Source of the DNA: Scatosoma sp045632265
Lineage (GTDB): Bacteria > Bacillota > Clostridia > Christensenellales > Borkfalkiaceae
Assembly: GCA_045632265.1 (NCBI GenBank)
Contig: JAZQWG010000001.1
Coordinates: 62,001 to 126,000 of the forward strand
Direction of reading: 5' to 3'
DNA: 64,000 nucleotides
Positions 57,024-64,000 of this stretch are shown piece after piece; positions within the stretch are counted from its first letter, which is position 1, and each line of letters begins with the position of its first letter. The notes below the pieces were generated by a model. It searched no databases. It was not told the DNA's origin and saw only the letters and a program-made list of their open reading frames with translations. Position numbers and translations under genes: made by a program.

Positions 57024-57866
57024 ATGAAGAAGGCAAAAGCAAAGAAAGCGCTGGACGTACGCTTTGAAATGCGAAAAATCCCCCTTTCGCTCATTGATGC
57101 GGAAACGGCGATTGACGCTTGGGATAAAAAGGAAATTAAAACGCGCGCGGCGTACTTTTTATTGAACGGCACGCCCGCCTTTGCCGTCAACGAAGGGGAA
57201 AACGGAAGATTTAACCTTTTGGCGGCGGATAGGGATTTTTATGCGGCAAAACTCTCGGGCGCAACGCACGTGGACGTGCGCGTGTACAGCTTTTCGGATA
57301 AAAACGCGGAAGTTTTTTCGTTGATTGAACGATTGAAAAGCGAGCAGCTGCCCGTTTTAGAAGAAGCGTATTTGATGAAGCGTTTGGTTGCCGATTGCGA
57401 TTTAACGCAAGACGACGTCGCTTCCCTTATCGGCGTTTCCCGCCCCGCAGTAGCCAACACCTTGCGACTTTTAACGCTTTCCCCCGAAGTTTTGGGGCTT
57501 ATCGAGAGTGGTAAACTCTCGGCTGGCCACGCCCGTGCCTTGGTGCGTGTACCCCAAGAAAAGCAACTCTCCTTTGCGGAAGAAGCAATCAAAAGAGATT
57601 ATTCCGTGCGGGAAATGGAACGTGCCGTAAAGGCGTACTTAACCCCCCCTGAAGTTTTGCACCAAGAAAACCAAGCGAAGGCGGCGGCAAAAAGCGAACA
57701 ATTAAAGGCGTTTGTCGAACGTATGCGTGGGGTATTCCGCACCAAAGTTTCCCTTATCGGCAACGACAAGAAGGGAAGAATTTACATCGATTATTATTCC
57801 CCCGAAGATTTGTATCGCTTTGAAGAATTTTTGGACATGATTGAAAGTTTTGATATGGACAGATAG
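57024..57866 (+). CDS. ParB-like protein with altered CTP-binding motifs
   Basis: 280 residues laid out like Spo0J/Noc: N-terminal ParB domain, central HTH (DLTQDDVASLIGVSRPAVANTLRLLTL near residues 133-160), then SAGHARALVRVP and VREMERAVKAYL, and a C-terminal dimerisation part. In Spo0J the CTP-binding box is GERRFRAAKLAG; the aligned segment here is ADRDFYAAKLSG. The ENLQRE motif is ERLKSE. The NPYQPR segment is absent. It may bind DNA without a CTP clamp cycle. No ParA gene is adjacent. AAGGAGCAAGGAAA precedes the ATG. Confidence 0.85.
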   Translation: MKKAKAKKALDVRFEMRKIPLSLIDAETAIDAWDKKEIKTRAAYFLLNGTPAFAVNEGENGRFNLLAADRDFYAAKLSGATHVDVRVYSFSDKNAEVFSLIERLKSEQLPVLEEAYLMKRLVADCDLTQDDVASLIGVSRPAVANTLRLLTLSPEVLGLIESGKLSAGHARALVRVPQEKQLSFAEEAIKRDYSVREMERAVKAYLTPPEVLHQENQAKAAAKSEQLKAFVERMRGVFRTKVSLIGNDKKGRIYIDYYSPEDLYRFEEFLDMIESFDMDR

Positions 57867-57923
57867 TAGAAAGGTTTAGAAAATAAACTTTTCGGGTAAA
57901 AATATAGTATGGAAAGTTATAAT

Positions 57924-60314
57924 ATGGACAACTTAACGAAAACCAACCTTTTGCCCGTAATCCCCTTGCGTGGAAAGGTGGCTTTTCCCAACGTAAACGT
58001 CATTTTTGAAGTGGGAAGAGAAATGACCTTGAAAGCAGTCAACCGCGCAAGCGCAACGGAAGACAAGTTGGTGATGATATGCTCCCAAAAGGTGACGGAA
58101 AAGGACGAAATTACCGCCGACGACGTGTACAAGGTTGGGTGCGTAGCGAGAATTAAACAAATTTCCCAACTCCCCGGCGGCGCTGTAAGAGTGCTGTGCG
58201 AGGGGCTTTATCGTGCCAAAGCGCGCGAGATAGGCATTGAAAGCGGCTATTTCTATGCGGTGTGCGACGAAATGAAAATCGTGCACGGCGACGAGATTTT
58301 GGAAGAAGCGTATTTCCGCACGGCAAAAGCGCTCGTCAAAGACGTTTTGGGCGTGGACGGCAAATTGCCCAAGGAAATTGCAAGCAAGCTGGAAAGCTGC
58401 CGTGATGCGGACGAATATATCAACGTGGCGATTTCGGGCATGCGTGTACGTCTTGAAATCAAACAGCAAAGCCTTGAAGAAGGGAACGTCGTTGAGCGTT
58501 TGAAGCTGTTTGAACGTTGTTTGAACGACGAGCTTGAAATTTCTAAAATCGAAAAGAAGATTGCAGGTGCGGTGCGCCAAAGCATCGACAAATCGCAAAA
58601 GGAATACTTCCTTCGTGAACAAGTGAAAGCTATTCACACCGAACTTGGCGACGATGGCAAGGAAGAAGACGAATTCCGTGCAAAGATTGAAGAAAAAGGC
58701 TTGCCCAAGGAACTCAAAGAAAAGTGCTTGAAAGAAGTGGACCGCATGGAAAAAATGCAGCCCTCTTCCCCCGAATACAACGTTATTTCGGGGTACTTGG
58801 AACAAGTTTTGTCCCTTCCTTGGACGGAAGAAACGACGGATACCGAGCTTTTGGAAGATTGTATTAAAGTGCTCGATAGCGACCATTACGGGCTTGAAAA
58901 AATCAAAGAACGTATCACGGAATACTTGGCGGTTTTGAAGCTTACGCAAAGCATGAAAGCCCCCATTTTGTGTTTCGTTGGCCCTCCGGGCGTTGGTAAA
59001 ACGAGCATTGCAAGCTCCATTGCCCGTGCTTTGGGTAGAAAGTTTGTGCGCATGAGCCTTGGCGGCGTGCGTGACGAAGCGGAAATCCGTGGGCATAGAC
59101 GCACCTACATCGGCGCAATGCCTGGTAGAATTTTGTACGGCATGAAACATGCGGGCTCGATTAACCCCGTATTCTTGCTTGACGAAATTGATAAAATCAC
59201 GTCCGATATGCACGGCGATCCCGCGGCGGCGCTTTTGGAAGCGCTTGACCCCGAGCAAAACGTCACTTTCCGTGATAGATATTTGGAAGCGCCTTACGAT
59301 TTGAGCAAGGTTATGTTTATCACGACGGCAAACTCGCTTGAAACGATTCCTGCGCCCTTGCGTGATAGAATGGAAATTATCGAACTTTCGGGTTATACCT
59401 TGGAAGAAAAGGTGGAAATCGCCAAGCGTTATCTCGTGCCCAAACAATTAAAGGCAAACGGGCTTTTGGACAAGCATGCGGAATTTTCCTACGACGTGCT
59501 TCGCTTTGTTATCGAAGGATATACTCGTGAAGCGGGTGTGCGTAGTTTAGAACGCACGGTTGGCAGTATATGCCGTAAAATCGCCGTAAAACACGCAAAA
59601 AACAAGCGTACGGCGAAAGTTAAACTTACCCGTGAAAAGGTGGAAGAAATGCTTGGTGCGCCCCGTTATACGCTTGATGAAGCGTTGTTGACGGCGCAAG
59701 TGGGAGCGGTAAACGGGCTTGCTTGGACGGCTGTTGGCGGCACGACGCTTACGGTGGAAGCAACGACGATGGCGGGCAAAGGCGAACTTAAATTGACGGG
59801 CAAACTGGGCGAAGTTATGAAGGAATCGGCGCAAGCCGCCCTTTCCTATCTTCGTGCGCATGCGGAAGAATACGGCATTGCAGCGGAAGCGTTTACGCAA
59901 AAGGATTTGCATATACACGTGCCCGAGGGCGCAACGCCTAAAGACGGGCCGAGCGCAGGCATCACTATGGCAACGGCTATGTTGTCGGCGTACACGGGCA
60001 AAGAAGTGCGTGGTGACGTGGCTATGACGGGCGAAATCACGCTTCGTGGCAAAGTGCTTCCTATCGGTGGCTTGAAAGAAAAGGCGCTTGCCGCAAGAAG
60101 AGTGGGAATTCAAACGGTAATTATCCCCAAAGGCAACGAAAAAGACTTGGAAGAAATTCCCCAAAACGTGAAAAAGGACATCCGCTTTGTGGCGGTGGAA
60201 AGCGTGGAAGAAGTGTTTGCTTTGGCGCTTTGCGAAGGGGAAAAGAAGACGGGCGTAGCGCGCGTAGGTGCGGTTTCTAATCGTATTGCGGGCGACGTGC
60301 GTTGCGATAAATAA
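57924..60314 (+). CDS. lon: ATP-dependent protease La (Lon)
   Basis: 796-residue Lon: N-terminal substrate domain (LLPVIPLRGKVAFPNVNVIF), helical region with KEYFLREQVKAIHTELGDD, AAA+ module with Walker A FVGPPGVGKTSIASSIARAL and VFLLDEIDKITSDMHGDP, and the Ser/Lys dyad protease with HVPEGATPKDGPSAGITMATAM and GGLKEKALAARRVGI. ATG 57924 has GGAAAG seven bases upstream; ATG 57909 would add five residues but lacks a site. It is followed by ysxC after 15 bases, the classic lon-ysxC pair. Confidence 0.97.
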   Translation: MDNLTKTNLLPVIPLRGKVAFPNVNVIFEVGREMTLKAVNRASATEDKLVMICSQKVTEKDEITADDVYKVGCVARIKQISQLPGGAVRVLCEGLYRAKAREIGIESGYFYAVCDEMKIVHGDEILEEAYFRTAKALVKDVLGVDGKLPKEIASKLESCRDADEYINVAISGMRVRLEIKQQSLEEGNVVERLKLFERCLNDELEISKIEKKIAGAVRQSIDKSQKEYFLREQVKAIHTELGDDGKEEDEFRAKIEEKGLPKELKEKCLKEVDRMEKMQPSSPEYNVISGYLEQVLSLPWTEETTDTELLEDCIKVLDSDHYGLEKIKERITEYLAVLKLTQSMKAPILCFVGPPGVGKTSIASSIARALGRKFVRMSLGGVRDEAEIRGHRRTYIGAMPGRILYGMKHAGSINPVFLLDEIDKITSDMHGDPAAALLEALDPEQNVTFRDRYLEAPYDLSKVMFITTANSLETIPAPLRDRMEIIELSGYTLEEKVEIAKRYLVPKQLKANGLLDKHAEFSYDVLRFVIEGYTREAGVRSLERTVGSICRKIAVKHAKNKRTAKVKLTREKVEEMLGAPRYTLDEALLTAQVGAVNGLAWTAVGGTTLTVEATTMAGKGELKLTGKLGEVMKESAQAALSYLRAHAEEYGIAAEAFTQKDLHIHVPEGATPKDGPSAGITMATAMLSAYTGKEVRGDVAMTGEITLRGKVLPIGGLKEKALAARRVGIQTVIIPKGNEKDLEEIPQNVKKDIRFVAVESVEEVFALALCEGEKKTGVARVGAVSNRIAGDVRCDK

Positions 60315-60329
60315 GAAAAGGAGGCGGGT

Positions 60330-61001
60330 ATGTACGAGATGAAGGAAAAAGAAGCGGCGCTTGTGATTAAAAATGCAACGTTTATTACGTCGGCGGCGCG
60401 TGCGGAGCAGTTCATTAAACCGCAAAAACCGATGATTGCCGTTTGTGGCAAATCGAACGTGGGAAAAAGCTCGTTTATCAATATGCTCGCGAACCGCAAA
60501 AAACTTGCGAAAACGAGTAGCGAACCGGGTAGAACCCGGCTTGTAAACTATTTCGATTTTGGCGAATTTATCCTTGCGGACTTGCCTGGCTACGGTTTTG
60601 CAAAGGTTTCCAAAGGAGAAAAGGAAAAATGGGCGAAAACTTTGGACGCATTTTTCCGTCACAAAGAAGAAATCGCGCACGTGTTCATGCTTGTAGACGC
60701 TCGACACGATCCCACGGCGGACGACGTGCAAATGATGCAGTTTTTGCACTATCACACCTTGCCTTTCACGGTAGTTTTGACGAAAGCGGACAAACTTTCC
60801 CGCATGAAATTGAAAGAACATATCAAGGCAATCGCCGCCGATTTGTATTTGGGTGTGGAGAACTTGATTGCAACGAGTTCGGAAACGGGTTATGGCAAAA
60901 ACGATATTCTCAATAAAATCAGCGTAGTTATCGACACGGCAAGCGAAGAAGCGTACGTCGACGAAGACGAAGATGAAACGGACGAAGAAACGGAAGAATA
61001 A
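60330..61001 (+). CDS. ysxC: Ribosome biogenesis GTPase YsxC/EngB
   Basis: 223-residue GTPase needed for 50S assembly. G1 CGKSNVGKSSFINML near residue 40, G2 SSEPGRTRLVNYF, G3 ADLPGYGFAKVSKGEKEKW, G4 VLTKADKLSRMKL and G5 ATSSETGYGK are all intact. The acidic C-terminal tail (VDEDEDETDEETEE) is an addition of about 15 residues. AAAGGAGG precedes the ATG. Terminated by a strong hairpin. Confidence 0.97.
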   Translation: MYEMKEKEAALVIKNATFITSAARAEQFIKPQKPMIAVCGKSNVGKSSFINMLANRKKLAKTSSEPGRTRLVNYFDFGEFILADLPGYGFAKVSKGEKEKWAKTLDAFFRHKEEIAHVFMLVDARHDPTADDVQMMQFLHYHTLPFTVVLTKADKLSRMKLKEHIKAIAADLYLGVENLIATSSETGYGKNDILNKISVVIDTASEEAYVDEDEDETDEETEE

Positions 61002-61007
61002 AAAAGC

Positions 61008-61038
61008 AAACCGCAAGGTAAACCCTTGCGGTTTTTTT
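61008..61038 (+). terminator. Terminator of lon-ysxC
   Basis: AAACCGCAAGG, loop, CCCTTGCGGTTTTTTT just after the ysxC stop. Confidence 0.88.
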
Positions 61039-61112
61039 GCGCCCAAAAACTCATAAAAAGTGCGCTATCCCCCCAAACTGTATGCGTAAAGTGGCGTAAA
61101 GGGGTGGAAAAA

Positions 61113-62492
61113 ATGGAAAATAGTGCGGACAAGAAAGGGTTTATCAAAGGTGCGGCAATCATCGCCGTCGGCGGCTTTATCGCCAAAATCGTGGGTGCGG
61201 TGTATCGAATTCCACTCACCAACCTTATCGGTGGGCACGGGATAGGGCTGTATCAAATGGTGTACCCCGTCTATTGTTTGCTTTTGACCATTTCTGCCAC
61301 GGGTATCCCATCGTCCATCGCTTTTTTGACGGCGGAAAGGATATCCAAAGGTCAAGCCACCCGTCCTCTTTTCAAAACCGCCATGCACTTGTTTTTATGT
61401 ATCGGCGGGGCAGGTACGCTTCTAATGGCGATTATCGCCCCCTTTTTGAGTATGGCGCAAGGAAGCGGGGAAGTGACGGCGGGGTATTTTGCGCTCGCCC
61501 CGTCCGTGCTGCTCGTGTCCGCAATTTCCGTGTTTAGGGGGTATTTCCAAGGCAAAAACGATATGTTCCCCACCGCCGCAAGCGAAGTGTGCGAACAAGT
61601 GGTGAAAGTGGGCGTGGGTTTGCTGTTTGCTTTCCTTTTCCGCTCGAATATCGAAAAAGCGGTGGTGTTTTTGCTGCTCGCCGTGTCGATATCCGAGCTT
61701 TTCGCCCTACTTTTGATGTGCCTTTTTTATAAACGCAAGAAAAAGGTGGAAAAGCAAGCGGAAAATGTGGAAAATATGGTAGGCAAAGTTTCCAAACGGC
61801 AAATTTTGCGTATGAGTATCCCCGTCACGTTAAGCGCTATGCTTATCCCCCTTTCGTCGCTTGTTGACAGCGTGCTTGCCGTGCGCCTTTTAAGCAAAAA
61901 CGGCGTGGACGGGGTGGCATTATACGGGTTGTTTGCGGGCGGGGCGGTGACAATCATCAATTTGCCCGTGTCCGTTTGTTATGGTATAGCGGCGGCAAGC
62001 GTACCAAGCGTGGCAAGGGCGAAAACCGCCGAGTGCGGTGTGCGAAAACGCATCTTTTTTGCGCTTGGAATCACCGTTCTCGTGGCTGCGCCCACGGCAA
62101 TTTGTCTATATCTTTTTGCTGCCCCCGCCGTGAAAGTTATATTTAGAAGCTTGCAAGCTGGCGAGCTTTCCACGCTCATTTCCCTTGTAAAAACGCTGTC
62201 GATAAGTGCGCTTACGCTGTCCATGATACAAACCTTGTCGGCGTGTTTGACAGCGCAAGGCAAGCCAAAATATGCGGCGTTTGCCATGCTTATCGGGGTT
62301 GTGACAAAGACGGCAACGTACGTGATATGGCTTTCAAAAACGGAAAATTCCGTTTTTGCGCTCGCGTGGGCGAGCAATCTTTGTTATTTGATTGCTTTTT
62401 TACTCGATTTGATATATAATATAATCGCAAGCAAAAAACGCAAGGAGAAAGCAAATGATAACGGTAATCGGGTTAGGTGTGACGGTAGGTGA
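61113..62492 (+). CDS. SpoVB-like oligosaccharide flippase (MOP superfamily)
   Basis: 459 residues with about 14 helices. KGFIKGAAIIAVGGFIAKIVGAVYRIPLTNLIGGHGIGLYQM (in part) is the SpoVB/YtgP family N-terminus; SMIQTLSACLTAQGKPKYAAF lies in the later half. SpoVB-type proteins act in cortex or cell-wall precursor translocation; MurJ-like lipid II flipping is possible. Next to yabN/mazG, as spoVB homologue yabM is in Bacillus. ATG 61113 follows GGGGTGG. It overlaps the next gene by 38 bases. Confidence 0.92.
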   Translation: MENSADKKGFIKGAAIIAVGGFIAKIVGAVYRIPLTNLIGGHGIGLYQMVYPVYCLLLTISATGIPSSIAFLTAERISKGQATRPLFKTAMHLFLCIGGAGTLLMAIIAPFLSMAQGSGEVTAGYFALAPSVLLVSAISVFRGYFQGKNDMFPTAASEVCEQVVKVGVGLLFAFLFRSNIEKAVVFLLLAVSISELFALLLMCLFYKRKKKVEKQAENVENMVGKVSKRQILRMSIPVTLSAMLIPLSSLVDSVLAVRLLSKNGVDGVALYGLFAGGAVTIINLPVSVCYGIAAASVPSVARAKTAECGVRKRIFFALGITVLVAAPTAICLYLFAAPAVKVIFRSLQAGELSTLISLVKTLSISALTLSMIQTLSACLTAQGKPKYAAFAMLIGVVTKTATYVIWLSKTENSVFALAWASNLCYLIAFLLDLIYNIIASKKRKEKANDNGNRVRCDGR

Positions 62493-63888
62493 TTTGACGA
62501 AGCGTGGCGAAGAAGCCATTTTGAAAGCGGCGCAAGCGGGCGCGCCTATTTTGGTGCGTACGGCGTACACTCGTTCCTATCAAAGCGTGCTTGATTTGGG
62601 CGTAGAACACGTGTGCTTGGACGACGTGTATGAAAACAGCCGTTCGTTTGCAACGCTTGCCAAAAATCTCGCCAAAAGAGTGGCTATGGCGGGCGAAAAC
62701 GCCGTGTACCTTGTGGACGGCGCGGCAACGGAAGATAACTCGGTGAAAGCGCTTTGCAAACGCTTGCGTGGCAAGGTGGAAATTATCGACGGCGTGTCCA
62801 AAGTGACGGCGCTTGTGCGTATGGCGAACTTTCACGCTTGCTCCTACACCGCCCTTTCGGCGTACGAACTTTTTGAAAGAGCGAAAAAAGGCGTAATCAA
62901 TTTGCCCTTGCTCGTGTACGATTTGGACGATAGAGCGCTTGCCAGCGATTGCAAACTCGTGCTTGGCGATTTATTCGGCGAAGAAGTGCAAACCCGCTAC
63001 ATTTGCGGGGATAAGGTGGTAAAAACCCCTATCTATGCGCTTGATAGACAAAGAAAATACGATTACACGTCGGCGGTGGCGATTGAAGAAAGCGACCTTT
63101 TGGAAAAGGAAAGATTTAGCCTTGACGATTTGAAAGAAATCATCGTTCGTCTTCGCAAACCCAACGGCTGTCCTTGGGATAGAGTGCAAACGTGCGAGAG
63201 TATTAAAATGGCGGCGATTGAAGAAGCGTACGAGCTTGTGGACGCTATCGATGCAGGCGACGACGAGAAAATTTTGGAAGAAACGGGCGATATTATGTTG
63301 CAAGCGGTGTTCCATGCCGTTATGAAAGAAGAAACGGGTGCGTTTAACCTTACCGACGTGTTGACGGGTATTTGCAAAAAGCTCATTTCCCGCCATACGC
63401 ACGTATTTGGCAAGGACAGCGCGGACAATGCAAACGGCGCGCTGAACGTTTGGGAAAAGAACAAGATGGCGGAAAAGCACCAAACGACGTATGCCGATTC
63501 GGTAAACGACGTGCCCAAGTGCTTCCCCGCAGCGTTAAGAGCGCAAAAAGTGGGCAAGCGTGCCTCGAAAGCGGGTATGGATTTTGCGGACGTCAAGAGT
63601 GCGGAAGCAAGATTGCAAGAAGAGATTAAAGAATTCTACGAAGCGTATAACAAGGGCGACAAGGAAAAGACGGAAAAGGAACTTGGCGACGTGTTGTTTG
63701 CGGCTGTAAACGTGGGTAGAAAGGCGGGTTGCGATTGCGAAAAGGCGTTGAAAGAAAGCGTAGAACGCTTTGCAAAACGTTTCGAGATTGCGGAAAAGTT
63801 GGCGCTTGAAGAACACGAAGACGTGACGAAGTTGAGCGAACAAGAATGGGACGCATATTATCTTAAAGCCAAGGCAAGTATGCGTTGA
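62455..63888 (+). CDS. yabN: YabN-type fusion of methylase-like domain and MazG pyrophosphohydrolase
   Basis: 477 residues. The first 215 resemble the tetrapyrrole (corrin/porphyrin) methylase fold but with eroded motifs: the Gly-rich start is IGLGVTVGDL rather than VGLGPGD, and the GxP loop is LVDGAATEDN. The second part holds two MazG modules, RLRKPNGCPWDRVQTCESIKMAAIEEAYELVDAID with EEAYE and EETGDIML, and a second with EIKEFYEAYNKGDKEKTEKELGDVLFAAVN (in part). MazG hydrolyses NTPs, probably aberrant ones. AAGGAG supports the start. The stop lies within a repeat unit. Confidence 0.93.
   Translation: MITVIGLGVTVGDLTKRGEEAILKAAQAGAPILVRTAYTRSYQSVLDLGVEHVCLDDVYENSRSFATLAKNLAKRVAMAGENAVYLVDGAATEDNSVKALCKRLRGKVEIIDGVSKVTALVRMANFHACSYTALSAYELFERAKKGVINLPLLVYDLDDRALASDCKLVLGDLFGEEVQTRYICGDKVVKTPIYALDRQRKYDYTSAVAIEESDLLEKERFSLDDLKEIIVRLRKPNGCPWDRVQTCESIKMAAIEEAYELVDAIDAGDDEKILEETGDIMLQAVFHAVMKEETGAFNLTDVLTGICKKLISRHTHVFGKDSADNANGALNVWEKNKMAEKHQTTYADSVNDVPKCFPAALRAQKVGKRASKAGMDFADVKSAEARLQEEIKEFYEAYNKGDKEKTEKELGDVLFAAVNVGRKAGCDCEKALKESVERFAKRFEIAEKLALEEHEDVTKLSEQEWDAYYLKAKASMR
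63869..63888 (+). repeat. Dispersed repeat, copy 4, at the yabN gene end
   Basis: GGCAAGTATGCGTTGAAAAT encodes the last codons (Ala-Ser-Met-Arg) and TGA of yabN, one base different from the unit that ends the EamA gene. A looser match, GGCAGGTATGCGTTTAGAAA, begins at 63904 and holds the start of dus. Confidence 0.55.
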
Positions 63889-63910
63889 AAATAAAAACAA
63901 GGGGGCAGGT

Positions 63911-64000
63911 ATGCGTTTAGAAAAGATACATATAGGCGATTTAACCATAGAAAACAACGTATTTCTTGCGCCTTTGGCTGGATATACCAACTATCCTTTT
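63911..64000 (+). CDS. dus: tRNA-dihydrouridine synthase, N-terminal fragment (cut by window edge)
   Basis: First 30 codons only: MRLEKIHIGDLTIENNVFLA followed by PLAGYTNYPF. The LAPLAGYTN segment is the flavin-binding start of the Dus TIM barrel (APMAGVTD in most relatives). AAGGGGG precedes the ATG by about six bases. Which Dus subfamily it is cannot be told here. Confidence 0.85.
   Translation, partial: MRLEKIHIGDLTIENNVFLAPLAGYTNYPF

Noticed and set aside
49636..61046. Other long antisense frames opposite lysS, the decarboxylase, lon and ysxC
   Set aside because: All mirror strongly biased genes with clear family motifs and lack ribosome sites and promoters. Their predicted proteins are His/Arg/Phe-rich shadow sequences.
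1..64000. tRNA, rRNA, transposase, integrase or prophage genes
   Set aside because: I looked for tRNA T-loop and CCA patterns, DDE or recombinase motifs and phage structural genes and saw none.

Overview
The window looks like chromosomal DNA of an endospore-forming Firmicute of the class Clostridia. Evidence seen: a gerA/gerB/gerC-type germination operon, spoIVFA-spoIVFB, yyaC, a spoVB-like flippase beside a yabN/mazG fusion, a PdaB-like deacetylase, strong Gram-positive Shine-Dalgarno sites and intrinsic terminators with long T runs. Genus cannot be told from sequence reading. I saw no tRNA, rRNA, CRISPR array, transposase or prophage.

Layout. 0-12 kb: a doubly anchored lipoprotein, rplM-rpsI, fba and gapA with two small regulator loci between and around them, then a zinc-ribbon protein, a glycerophosphodiesterase, a membrane zinc peptidase, rsmI and trmN6. 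12-16 kb: germination receptor operon. 16.0-16.5 kb: a gene-free stretch holding about ten DnaA boxes. 16.6-21.2 kb: cvpA-like gene, yyaC, queT behind a probable preQ1-I riboswitch, and an ABC exporter. 21.3-26 kb: the origin-side block khpB(jag)-yidC-yidD-rnpA-rpmH-dnaN, all on the minus strand. 26.6-27.1 kb: a probable oriC with seven DnaA trios, an AT-rich tract and DnaA boxes, followed by rsmG. No dnaA, recF or gyrB is present in the window. 27.9-33.8 kb: membrane protein, tyrosine kinase/chain-length pair, holB-ricT, EamA transporter. 33.9-37 kb: rplU-rpmA (without prp) and rqcH. 37-40.7 kb: tig-clpP-clpX. 40.7-41.3 kb: a small XRE regulator facing an internally deleted SLOG gene, with repeated palindromic operators. 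41.4-46.6 kb: spoIVFA-spoIVFB-rng, a two-OB SSB and a polysaccharide deacetylase. 46.9-54.7 kb: Lrp regulator and aminotransferase, greA-lysS, an unknown membrane protein, an Orn/Lys/Arg decarboxylase, tmk and mntP. 54.9-64 kb: ftsH, an orphan ParB-like protein, lon-ysxC, the spoVB-like gene, yabN/mazG and the start of a dus gene.

Points most worth a second look: a 240-bp symmetric array of anchor-plus-hairpin repeats at 9.6-9.8 kb with a smaller relative at 3.65 kb; at least five genes whose -10 box sits about six to nine bases before the start codon, implying leaderless mRNAs; a second DnaA-box cluster 10 kb from oriC; a dispersed repeat that overlaps or abuts gene 3' ends and supplies the stop codon of two genes; the XRE/SLOG locus; and several family members with altered key residues (GerC without its lipobox Cys, ParB without its CTP motifs, YidC with a large external insertion and Lys for Arg).
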